Below, one piece after another: positions 1 to 5,072 of a stretch of 5,072 bases of DNA. Under the pieces are notes generated by a model that ran no database searches, was not told the origin of the DNA, and saw nothing but the letters and a program-made list of their open reading frames with translations. Every line of letters begins with the position of its first letter. Position 1 is the first letter of the stretch. The position numbers and the translations under genes were made by a program. Source of the DNA: Paracoccaceae bacterium (GTDB lineage: Bacteria; Pseudomonadota; Alphaproteobacteria; Rhodobacterales; Rhodobacteraceae); the NCBI GenBank assembly GCA_030626365.1, contig DAOUPC010000209.1:1-5072 (forward strand), in the 5' to 3' direction.

Positions 1-324
1 CAACTGTCGGGTGGCCAGCAACAGCGCGCGGCGATTGCCCGCGCTCTGTGCATGGAACCAGAGGCGTTGTTGTTCGACGAACCGACCAGCGCGCTGGACC
101 CGGAACTGGAACAAGAAGTGATCAGGGTCATCAAGGATCTGGCCAGTGAGGGGCGCACCATGCTGATCGTCACCCATGACATGAAACTGGCTGCCGATGT
201 GTCCGATCACGTGGTGTTTCTGCATCAGGGCCGGATCGAGGAACAAGGACCACCCGCCGAGCTGTTCGGCAACACCAAATCCGAACGCCTCAGGGGCTTT
301 CTTTCTGCCACCAAGGCGGACTAA
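1..324 (+). CDS. Polar amino acid ABC transporter ATP-binding subunit, 3' part (5' end outside window)
   Basis: This is the C-terminal 107 residues of an ABC ATPase that energises uptake from the cytoplasmic face of the inner membrane. The frame is open from base 1 and the start lies upstream of the window. Numbering from the window start, the ABC signature LSGGQ is at residues 2-6, followed by the usual QQQRAAIARAL helix. Walker B ALLFDE is at 22-27 with catalytic Glu27, the D-loop SALD at 30-33, and the switch histidine of the H-loop (THD) at 59. The tail (GPPAELFGN...RLRGFLS) is the usual short C-terminus of the PAAT/HisP-GlnQ ATPases and lacks a MalK-like regulatory domain. The Walker A half is missing only because the window begins here. 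The binding-protein gene follows 32 bp downstream, so the two are very probably co-transcribed. The family is near certain; the substrate cannot be read from this subunit. Confidence 0.95.
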   Translation, partial: QLSGGQQQRAAIARALCMEPEALLFDEPTSALDPELEQEVIRVIKDLASEGRTMLIVTHDMKLAADVSDHVVFLHQGRIEEQGPPAELFGNTKSERLRGFLSATKAD

Positions 325-341
325 TCTAGCGACATCAAAAC

Positions 342-348
342 AAAGGAG
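342..348 (+). promoter_or_regulatory. Strong ribosome binding site of the binding-protein gene
   Basis: AAAGGAG lies 8 nt before the ATG at 357. It is the best Shine-Dalgarno match in the transporter cluster and fixes the start of the binding protein. It is consistent with high production of that subunit relative to the permeases, whose sites are weaker. Confidence 0.85.
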
Positions 349-356
349 TATTTACC

Positions 357-1079
357 ATGAAAAAACTGATCCTCGGCACCGCCATTCTTGCGCTCAGCGC
401 CGGACTGGCATGGGCAGACACCGTGCGTATGGGCACCGAAGGGGCCTATCCTCCGTATAACTTCATCAATGACGCCGGCGAAGTCGACGGGTTCGAGCGC
501 GAAGTGGGCGACGAATTGTGCGCGTGCGCCGGACTGACCTGCGAATGGGTCAAGAACGACTGGGACTCGATCATCCCGAACCTGGTGTCGGGCAACTACG
601 ACACAATCATCGCCGGCATGTCCATCACCGCCGAGCGGGATGAGGTCATCGACTTTACCCAGAACTATGTCCCGCCCTCCGCGTCCGCCTATGTGGCCAC
701 AAGTGAAGGCGTAGACCTGAAAGGCGGCGTGATCGCAGCCCAAACCGCCACCATTCAGGCGGGTTTTGTGGCTGAAAGCGGGGCCACCCTGGTTGAATTC
801 GCCACCCCCGAAGAAACCATCGCCGCCGTGCGCAATGGCGAAGCTGACGCGGTGCTGGCCGACAAGGATTATCTAGCACCACTGGTCGAAGAAAGCGCCG
901 GCGCGCTGATGTTTGTCGGGCCTGACGTCCCGCTGGGCGGCGGCGTTGGCATGGGCCTGCGCGAAAGCGACACGGAACTGCGCGACAAGTTTGACGCGGC
1001 CATCACTTCGATGAAGGCCGACGGGTCGCTGAACAAGCTGCTGGTCAAGTGGTTTGGCGAAGACACCGCCACCTATTGA
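357..1079 (+). CDS. Periplasmic amino acid-binding protein of ABC transporter (SBP_bac_3 family)
   Basis: This 240-residue protein is the periplasmic ligand receptor that delivers substrate to the two permeases encoded downstream. Residues 1-20 form a classic Sec signal peptide: MKK, a hydrophobic core, then AWA before Asp21, a good signal peptidase I site. There is no lipobox, so the mature protein should be soluble. The mature part shows family 3 landmarks: YPPYNF at 31-36, the GMSIT-x-ER segment at 87-94 whose Arg94 should grip the ligand carboxylate, and Asp169 in ADKDY where HisJ/LAO-type proteins bind the alpha-ammonium group. Cys55 and Cys62 have the spacing of the HisJ/LAO disulfide (Cys38-Cys45), and Cys57 is extra. 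The length is typical for the family. The start is supported by the AAAGGAG site and the signal peptide. The ligand is probably an amino acid, possibly cationic, but polar amines or opine-like compounds cannot be excluded. Confidence 0.95.
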   Translation: MKKLILGTAILALSAGLAWADTVRMGTEGAYPPYNFINDAGEVDGFEREVGDELCACAGLTCEWVKNDWDSIIPNLVSGNYDTIIAGMSITAERDEVIDFTQNYVPPSASAYVATSEGVDLKGGVIAAQTATIQAGFVAESGATLVEFATPEETIAAVRNGEADAVLADKDYLAPLVEESAGALMFVGPDVPLGGGVGMGLRESDTELRDKFDAAITSMKADGSLNKLLVKWFGEDTATY

Positions 1080-1092
1080 TCTGATGAAACCC

Positions 1093-1118
1093 GGCAGGCC
1101 CGCCCACGCGGGCCTGCC
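1093..1118 (+). terminator. GC-rich hairpin after the binding-protein gene (attenuator or 3'-end stabiliser)
   Basis: This is a perfect 11-bp stem (GGCAGGCCCGC / GCGGGCCTGCC) with a 4-nt loop CCAC, starting 14 nt after the stop codon. No U-run follows (ATTGCACC), so it is not a textbook intrinsic terminator. In binding-protein ABC operons a hairpin here commonly protects the upstream message or causes partial termination, which raises binding protein over permease. That role is inferred here. Confidence 0.6.
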
Positions 1119-1136
1119 ATTGCACCAATGCGATGA

Positions 1137-1153
1137 AAGCCCGCGACGGGCTT
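1137..1153 (+). repeat. Second small stem-loop in the binding-protein/permease gap
   Basis: AAGCCCG / CGGGCTT form a perfect 7-bp inverted repeat around a 3-nt loop (CGA), 18 nt after the larger hairpin and 23 nt before the permease start. It is followed by AAATAG rather than a T-run. It may add to partial termination or shield the permease start region. No function can be assigned from sequence alone. Confidence 0.45.
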
Positions 1154-1176
1154 AAATAGCGCAACCGCGGATTTGC

Positions 1177-2061
1177 ATGTTTTCATACTGTTCTGACCCA
1201 GAAACACTCGGCAGTTTTGGCTGGTTCTCGTGCTATCTGACGACCGGTGTGCACATGTCCTTCTATCTGTCCTTTATAAAAGTTCTGTTGCTGCTGGCTG
1301 TCACTGCCCCCGTGGCACTTGGGGTCGGGTTTTGGGGGGCCATGTCCGCACGGTCCCGCATTATCCCGCTTTCCTGGGTCGGCAAGACCTATATCGCGCT
1401 GGTGCGCGGCGTGCCAGATATTGCCTTTTTCCTGTTCTTCGTGATTGCCTTGGATCAGGCATTCGAATGGACACGTCACAAAATACTGTGCCCCGACTGG
1501 GACCAGCCAATTCGCCAGGGGGCCGATTTTCTGGTCTGCACGCAAGCCAAACTGCCACTGGGCAGCGCCCCGCAATGGGTGCATGAAAGCTATGGTTTTT
1601 CGCTGGCGGTGATCACCTTTGCCATCGTGTTCGGGGCTTTTGCGGCCAACGTCCTTTATGGGGCCATGCGCGCCGTACCCCGCGAACAGATCGAAACCGC
1701 CGAGGCCTATGGCATGACCCACGCCCAGGCATTCTGGCGCATCCTTGTGCCGCAAATGTGGGTCTATGCCCTGCCCGGCCTTTCCAACCTGTGGATGGTG
1801 CTGATCAAGGCCACACCGCTTTTGTTCCTGCTGGGCATCGAGGATATCGTCTATTGGGCACGCGAACTGGGCGGCACCAAAACCCCGAAATTCACCAGCT
1901 ATCCGCATGGCGACTGGCGCATGTGGTATTTCCTGTTCCTGCTGGTCTTTTACCTTGCCTTCACCCGTGTATCCGAGGTGGTGCTTGAACGCCTGATGGG
2001 AAGGCTGACCCACGGGCAAGCCACCAGTGGCGGCGAAGCACAGCGAAAGGCCGCAGTATGA
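1177..2061 (+). CDS. Polar amino acid ABC transporter permease, subunit 1
   Basis: This 294-residue inner-membrane subunit pairs with the product of the next gene to form the translocation channel. About five membrane segments are visible, near residues 28-55, 71-94, 141-165, 195-222 and 249-270. The LVRGVPD motif at 75-81 matches the RGTP-type motif of the HisMQ/GlnP family. The cytoplasmic EAA loop that docks on the ATPase is at 173-193 (ETAEAYGM through the LVPQ turn). The protein is longer than simple HisQ-like permeases. It has a hydrophilic periplasmic loop of about 45 residues (96-140) with Cys105 and Cys121, an N-terminal extension with Cys5 and Cys19, and a polar C-terminal tail after 275. 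The start ATG has only a weak purine stretch (GCGG) in front. Met27 (base 1255) is an alternative start, but the upstream one keeps an N-terminus I associate with this permease subgroup. The stop overlaps the next start as ATGA. Confidence 0.93.
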   Translation: MFSYCSDPETLGSFGWFSCYLTTGVHMSFYLSFIKVLLLLAVTAPVALGVGFWGAMSARSRIIPLSWVGKTYIALVRGVPDIAFFLFFVIALDQAFEWTRHKILCPDWDQPIRQGADFLVCTQAKLPLGSAPQWVHESYGFSLAVITFAIVFGAFAANVLYGAMRAVPREQIETAEAYGMTHAQAFWRILVPQMWVYALPGLSNLWMVLIKATPLLFLLGIEDIVYWARELGGTKTPKFTSYPHGDWRMWYFLFLLVFYLAFTRVSEVVLERLMGRLTHGQATSGGEAQRKAAV

Positions 2062-2864
2062 GCTGCTGGCAAACCATACAGGATTACGGCCTGCGTTCGA
2101 TCGGCATTGGCGAACGGCTGTTGCCCAAGGAAAACTTTACCTTGTGTGAACATTTCACGCTGATCGGCTCGGGCATGATCTGGAATGTCTACTTTGGCGC
2201 GCTGGCATTGTTCACCGGATTTTTCTTTGCCACAGCACTGGCCGTGGCCAAAGGGTCAGACAACCGATGGCTGCGCAAACCGGCAGAATGGTTTATCTTC
2301 CTGTTCCGTGGCTCGCCGTTGTTCATCCAGTTCTTCTTTGCCTACTTCCTGTTTCTTAACCTCAAAGGCGTCATTCCATTCTTCAGCCCCTTCACCGCCG
2401 CGTGGCTGGGCGCGCTGATCGTGCTGTTTTGCAATACCGCCGCCTACACCGCCGAGATATTTTATGGCGCGCTGCGTTCGATCCCCAAGGGCGACACCGA
2501 CGCGGCAGATGCCTATGGCATGTCCGGCTGGCCCCGGTTCCGCCGGATCGTCTGGCCGACCATGCTGCGGCTGGCCTGGCCCGCCTATACCAACGAGGCA
2601 ATCTTCCTGTTCCACGCCACAACGCTGGTTTATTTCAGCAGCTTTCCGGCCTGGCGGCAAAAGGGCGACGCGCTTTATTATGCCAATTACTTTGCCGACA
2701 AGACCTTTAACCCGTTTATCCCCTATCCGATCCTGGCGATGTATTTCATCATGGTGACGCTGCTTATCGTCGCCCTGTTCGGGGTCATCAACAAACGCCT
2801 GAACCGGCATTTACCCGTCGAACGGCGCGTCAGGATGCGGTTTCGCCTTAACCTGATGCGGTAA
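2058..2864 (+). CDS. Polar amino acid ABC transporter permease, subunit 2
   Basis: This 268-residue inner-membrane protein is the second half of the permease heterodimer. Membrane segments fall near residues 40-64, 77-101, 112-134, 172-195 and 222-245. The family motif RGSPLFIQ is at 84-91. The stretch NTAAYTAEIFYGALRSI at 126-142 is strongly diagnostic of HisM/GlnP-like permeases. The EAA loop follows (DAADAYGMS at 148-156, through the WP turn at 166-167). The N-terminal 35 residues are hydrophilic and contain Cys3 and Cys30. The C-terminus ends in an Arg-rich cytoplasmic tail (RRVRMRFRLNLMR). The start codon overlaps the stop of subunit 1 by 4 bp, with GAAAGG 7 nt upstream, so translation is probably coupled and the subunits made in equal amounts. 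The substrate cannot be deduced. Confidence 0.93.
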   Translation: MSCWQTIQDYGLRSIGIGERLLPKENFTLCEHFTLIGSGMIWNVYFGALALFTGFFFATALAVAKGSDNRWLRKPAEWFIFLFRGSPLFIQFFFAYFLFLNLKGVIPFFSPFTAAWLGALIVLFCNTAAYTAEIFYGALRSIPKGDTDAADAYGMSGWPRFRRIVWPTMLRLAWPAYTNEAIFLFHATTLVYFSSFPAWRQKGDALYYANYFADKTFNPFIPYPILAMYFIMVTLLIVALFGVINKRLNRHLPVERRVRMRFRLNLMR

Positions 2865-3003
2865 TAACCTGCGCCAACCCCCGATCATCATCATGTAACA
2901 TTGCAACGAAAGCCCCGCTCTGGTGCCCACATGCACCAGAATTCACTTGCCAAGGCCGCAAGGTCGTTTATCCGTCTTCTGGAAACGATAAAAAAGCAGG
3001 CAT
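2865..3003. other. Intergenic gap between permease 2 and the desaturase
   Basis: These 139 bp contain one perfect inverted repeat (2919-2940) and no convincing gene or clear intrinsic terminator. A weak promoter-like pair, TTGCCA at 2947-2952 and TATCCG at 2969-2974 with 16 bp between, could serve the desaturase, but the -10 match is poor. An in-frame TAA at 2989 sets the upstream limit for the desaturase reading frame. Confidence 0.5.
2919..2940. repeat. Perfect 8-bp inverted repeat upstream of the desaturase
   Basis: TCTGGTGC and GCACCAGA flank a 6-nt centre (CCACAT). As RNA this would be an 8-bp stem that could end the transporter transcript, though only ATTC follows rather than a U-run. 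As DNA it is a 22-bp dyad suited to a dimeric repressor, ending 63 bp before the desaturase start. The sequence does not decide between these. Confidence 0.5.
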
Positions 3004-4056
3004 ATGTCCAAAAGTCCCGATTCCACACCGGTGTCTTCGCCGGCCCAACCGATCGCGCCTCGCGACTGGATCAAGACCCTTGCCAAATATCGCGAACCCA
3101 GCGAACTGCGCAGCGCGTATGAACTGGCGATCAGTGTCGGGCCTTTCCTGATTCTCTGGGCGCTGGCCTGGTGGTCGCTTTCGGTCAGCTATTGGCTGAC
3201 GCTGGCGATCTCGGTCCTTAATGCGGGTTTTCTGGTGCGCCTGTTTGCCATTCAGCATGATTGCGGTCATGGGGCGTTTTTCCATAATCGCGCTCTCAGC
3301 GACTGGGTTGGCCGGATTCTGGGGGTCATCACCCTGACACCTTATGATGTCTGGCGGCGAACCCATTCGATACACCACTCGACCTCGGGCAATCTGGACA
3401 AACGTGGCATGGGTGATGTGCATACGCTGACCGTGACCGAATACAACGACCTGTCTTGGGTCCGGCGCCTGGAATACAAGGTTTATCGCCATCCGGTGAC
3501 CTTGTTTGGCCTTGGGCCGGGGTTCCTGTTTTTCCTTCAGAACCGCATTCCTTACGGGCTGATGACCAGCATGAAATACTGGGTCAGCGCCATGGGCACC
3601 AATCTGGCCATACTGGCGGCCCTGTTTGTGGTGTTCTGGTTCGGCGGGTTGGCCCCTTTGTTGCTGATCTTTCTGCCCTCAACCCTGATTGCGGCCTCGG
3701 CCGGGGTCTGGCTGTTTTATGTCCAGCATCAGTTCGAGAATACCCATTGGGAACATGACGGCGACTGGCAGTTGCACGATGCAGCGCTGAATGGGTCCTC
3801 CCATTATGACCTGCCAAAGGTACTGCAATGGTTCAGTGCCAATATCGGCATCCACCACGTTCACCACCTTTACAGCCGCATCCCCTTTTATCGCCTGACC
3901 GAAGTTCTGCGCGATCAACCCGAACTGGCGCAAGGCAGCAAAAAGCTGACCATCCGGCAAAGCCTGGTCTGTGCGCGGCTGCATCTGTGGGACGAAAACA
4001 GCAAACGGTTGCTGTCATTTTCGCAGGCACGCGCGCTCAAAGCCGATCCTGCCTGA
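3004..4056 (+). CDS. Membrane fatty acid desaturase (acyl-lipid type, PF00487-like)
   Basis: This 350-residue di-iron enzyme is expected to introduce a cis double bond into acyl chains of membrane lipids, using oxygen and electrons from a ferredoxin-like donor. All three histidine boxes are intact: HDCGH at 85-89, HSIHH at 121-125 and HHVHH at 284-288. Other marks of the bacterial DesA/Des-like group are the QHQFENTHW segment at 241-249 and GSSHYDLPKVLQWF at 264-277. Hydrophobic segments lie near 42-58, 63-83, 165-179, 198-215 and 217-240, with the His boxes on the cytoplasmic side as expected. There is no fused cytochrome b5 domain. The length is normal. ATG 3004 is the first start after an in-frame stop at 2989 and no other Met occurs before residue 136. 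The ribosome binding site is poor (GCAGG, 3 nt away). The double-bond position cannot be read from sequence. A related hydroxylase activity is a less likely alternative. Confidence 0.93.
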   Translation: MSKSPDSTPVSSPAQPIAPRDWIKTLAKYREPSELRSAYELAISVGPFLILWALAWWSLSVSYWLTLAISVLNAGFLVRLFAIQHDCGHGAFFHNRALSDWVGRILGVITLTPYDVWRRTHSIHHSTSGNLDKRGMGDVHTLTVTEYNDLSWVRRLEYKVYRHPVTLFGLGPGFLFFLQNRIPYGLMTSMKYWVSAMGTNLAILAALFVVFWFGGLAPLLLIFLPSTLIAASAGVWLFYVQHQFENTHWEHDGDWQLHDAALNGSSHYDLPKVLQWFSANIGIHHVHHLYSRIPFYRLTEVLRDQPELAQGSKKLTIRQSLVCARLHLWDENSKRLLSFSQARALKADPA

Positions 4057-4069
4057 CGGGCTGTTGCCG

Positions 4070-4085
4070 TAATTTGATCAAATTA
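4070..4085. promoter_or_regulatory. 16-bp perfect palindrome, probable operator
   Basis: TAATTTGATCAAATTA is fully self-complementary, centred between bases 4077 and 4078. It is AT-rich in an otherwise GC-rich stretch. It ends 2 bp before the proposed -35 box of the ligase gene, 14 bp after the desaturase stop. This is a typical place for a dimeric helix-turn-helix regulator to bind. I do not recognise the regulator. It has no spacer for a hairpin loop, so an RNA role is unlikely. Confidence 0.6.
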
Positions 4086-4087
4086 TG

Positions 4088-4115
4088 GTGACAGCAGCGC
4101 CTCTCGTCCTATAGA
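4088..4115 (+). promoter_or_regulatory. Candidate sigma-70-type promoter of the ligase gene
   Basis: GTGACA at 4088-4093 (5 of 6 to TTGACA) and TATAGA at 4110-4115 (TATA matches, last two bases differ) are separated by 16 bp. Transcription would start near 4122, leaving a leader of about 40 nt. The adjacent palindrome strengthens the case that this is a real regulated promoter. Confidence 0.5.
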
Positions 4116-4129
4116 CATGCCCTGACCCC

Positions 4130-4147
4130 GCGCAGAGCGTTCTGCGC
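4130..4147 (+). other. Leader hairpin just upstream of the ligase ribosome binding site
   Basis: GCGCAGA and TCTGCGC form a perfect 7-bp stem with loop GCGT, ending 4 nt before the AGGAG at 4152-4156. It would lie early in the predicted leader. It could protect the 5' end or tune ribosome access. It does not itself cover the ribosome binding site. Confidence 0.45.
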
Positions 4148-4151
4148 CGAC

Positions 4152-4156
4152 AGGAG
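4152..4156 (+). promoter_or_regulatory. Ribosome binding site of the GS-like ligase
   Basis: AGGAG lies 7 nt before the ATG at 4164, which supports that start codon. Confidence 0.8.
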
Positions 4157-4163
4157 CTTGCGC

Positions 4164-5072
4164 ATGGACCTTAGCCACTTTTCCACCTTCCGCGTTGCCG
4201 CCTGTGATCTGAACGGCCAGATGCGTGGCAAACGTGTGCCGGGCAGTTACGCCCCAAAGCTGGACAAGGGCGCGGTGCGACTGCCTTTGTCGGCGCTGAA
4301 CCTGGACCTGTGGGGGCGTGATATCGTTGACAGCCCGCTGGTGTTCGAAACCGGGGATGCCGATGGGGTGCTGCGCCCCACGACACGCGGGCCGGTGGCG
4401 ATGCCGTGGATTTCCACGCCAACAGCGCTGGTGCCGATGGCGCTTTATACCGACGACGGCACGCCATTTGACGGCGACCCGCGTCATGCGCTGGCCGCTG
4501 TGCTGGAGCGTTACGCCGCGCGCGGCTGGCAGGTGGTGGCCGCAACCGAAATGGAATTCACCCTGATCGACGACAGCGGCGCGGCCCCCGGCCCGCCGAA
4601 AAACCCACTAACCGGGCGCGTCCTAAACGATGAAACGATCCTGTCCATGAACGAACTGGACGCGTTCGACAGTTTTTTCAGCGCACTTTACGATGGCTGC
4701 ACGGCCATGGGCATCCCGGCGCAAACCGCCATTTCCGAGGCCGGGATCGGCCAGTTTGAAATCAACCTGAACCATCAGGATGCCATGCGCGCCGCAGATG
4801 ACGCGTGGCTGTTCAAGGCGTTGGTACGTGGGGTTGCGCGCCAGCACGGGTTCGCCGCCACCTTCATGGCCAAACCCTATGCGACGGACGCCGGGAACGG
4901 GATGCATGTGCATTTTTCGGTGCTGGACCGGCAAGGGCGCAATGTGTTTGACGATGGCGGGGCAGCGGGGTCAGATGTGCTGCGCCACGGCGTGGCCGGG
5001 TGTCTGGCCGCGATGCCCGCCAGCACGCTGATCTTTGCACCACACGGCAATTCCTATACCCGGCTGGTGCCC
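4164..5072 (+). CDS. Glutamine synthetase family protein, probably a gamma-glutamyl-amine/polyamine synthetase (PuuA-like), 3' end outside window
   Basis: The first 303 residues of a ligase that should use ATP to join the gamma-carboxyl of glutamate to ammonia or an amine are present. The frame is open to the last base, and the family is usually about 440-470 residues, so roughly a third is missing. Residues 1-100 resemble the N-terminal beta-grasp domain (CDLNGQMRGKRVP at 14-26, then GRGP/PMPW-like text as RGPVAMPW at 75-82). The catalytic domain shows metal and substrate ligands in order: Glu129 and Glu131 (TEMEF), Glu192 and Glu199 (SEAGIGQFEIN), and the ATP/glutamate segment KPYATDAGNGMHVHFS at 237-252, which fits the second GS signature with Asn245 and His248. 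The DLNG-RGKR opening and FMAKPY-x4-GNG-HVH wording resemble PuuA/IpuC-like enzymes rather than GlnA. The amine substrate is unknown, and the adenylylation-loop region is beyond the window. Confidence 0.88.
   Translation, partial: MDLSHFSTFRVAACDLNGQMRGKRVPGSYAPKLDKGAVRLPLSALNLDLWGRDIVDSPLVFETGDADGVLRPTTRGPVAMPWISTPTALVPMALYTDDGTPFDGDPRHALAAVLERYAARGWQVVAATEMEFTLIDDSGAAPGPPKNPLTGRVLNDETILSMNELDAFDSFFSALYDGCTAMGIPAQTAISEAGIGQFEINLNHQDAMRAADDAWLFKALVRGVARQHGFAATFMAKPYATDAGNGMHVHFSVLDRQGRNVFDDGGAAGSDVLRHGVAGCLAAMPASTLIFAPHGNSYTRLVP

Noticed and set aside
1183..2019. Long open frame of 278 codons on the minus strand
   Set aside because: It lies wholly inside permease 1 on the opposite strand, lacks any recognisable domain, and is rich in His, Gln, Gly and Pro as expected from reading a membrane-protein gene backwards. 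It is a codon-bias shadow.
2256..2810. Open frame of 184 codons on the minus strand
   Set aside because: It is antisense to permease 2 with low-complexity charged composition and no motif. The sense frame has clear family motifs.
2947..2974. Promoter for the desaturase (TTGCCA, 16 bp, TATCCG)
   Set aside because: The -10 element matches only at its first three bases, too weak to call as a feature. It is noted only as a possibility.
2901..3122. Possible small gene in the gap before the desaturase
   Set aside because: It starts at TTG without a ribosome binding site, runs over the desaturase start in another frame, and its product has no recognisable feature.
2968..3492. Open frame of 174 codons on the minus strand
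   Set aside because: It is antisense to the desaturase, has Arg/Gln-rich composition and no plausible ribosome binding site or domain.
4070..4085. Palindrome as an FNR/Anr-type oxygen-regulator box
   Set aside because: FNR sites need TTGAT and ATCAA half-sites separated by 4 bp. Here the halves meet without a spacer, so the pattern does not fit.
4164..5072. Housekeeping glutamine synthetase GlnA
   Set aside because: The opening DLNG-RGKR segment and the FMAKPY...GNGMHVH wording resemble gamma-glutamyl-amine synthetases more than GlnA, and there is no neighbouring glnB-type gene in view. The C-terminal part needed to settle it is outside the window.

Overview
The window reads as a stretch of alphaproteobacterial chromosome, most likely from the Rhodobacterales/Roseobacter group. 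That placement rests on the moderately GC-rich codon use and on the look of the two permeases and the glutamine-synthetase-like protein. It is inference, not a database result. All five genes lie on the + strand. There is no tRNA, rRNA, CRISPR array, insertion sequence or phage signature, and this looks like ordinary metabolic territory.

Positions 1-2864 hold a polar amino acid type (PAAT/HisJ-GlnH family) ABC importer in the order ATPase (3' part only), periplasmic binding protein, permease 1, permease 2. The ATPase and binding-protein genes are 32 bp apart with a strong ribosome binding site. The binding-protein and permease genes are separated by 97 bp carrying two perfect stem-loops. The two permease genes overlap by 4 bp (ATGA). 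The layout fits one transcript on which the binding protein is made in excess over the membrane subunits.

Positions 2865-3003 are a 139-bp gap with one perfect inverted repeat. They are followed by a complete membrane fatty acid desaturase (3004-4056) with all three histidine boxes. Positions 4057-4163 are a compact regulatory gap holding a 16-bp perfect palindrome, a plausible sigma-70-type promoter, a hairpin and an AGGAG ribosome binding site. They lead into a glutamine synthetase family ligase (4164 to the window end, 3' end missing) that resembles gamma-glutamylpolyamine/amine synthetases (PuuA type) more than housekeeping GlnA.

A reasonable working model is that the importer brings in a cationic or polar amino acid or amine and the GS-like ligase attaches glutamate to an amine in a catabolic route. 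The desaturase would then be an unrelated lipid-modifying neighbour. The link between importer and ligase is inference from proximity only. I found no clear evidence of a novel system. The most interesting signals are the operator-like palindrome next to the ligase promoter, the hairpins between transporter genes, and the cysteine-bearing periplasmic loop in permease 1.
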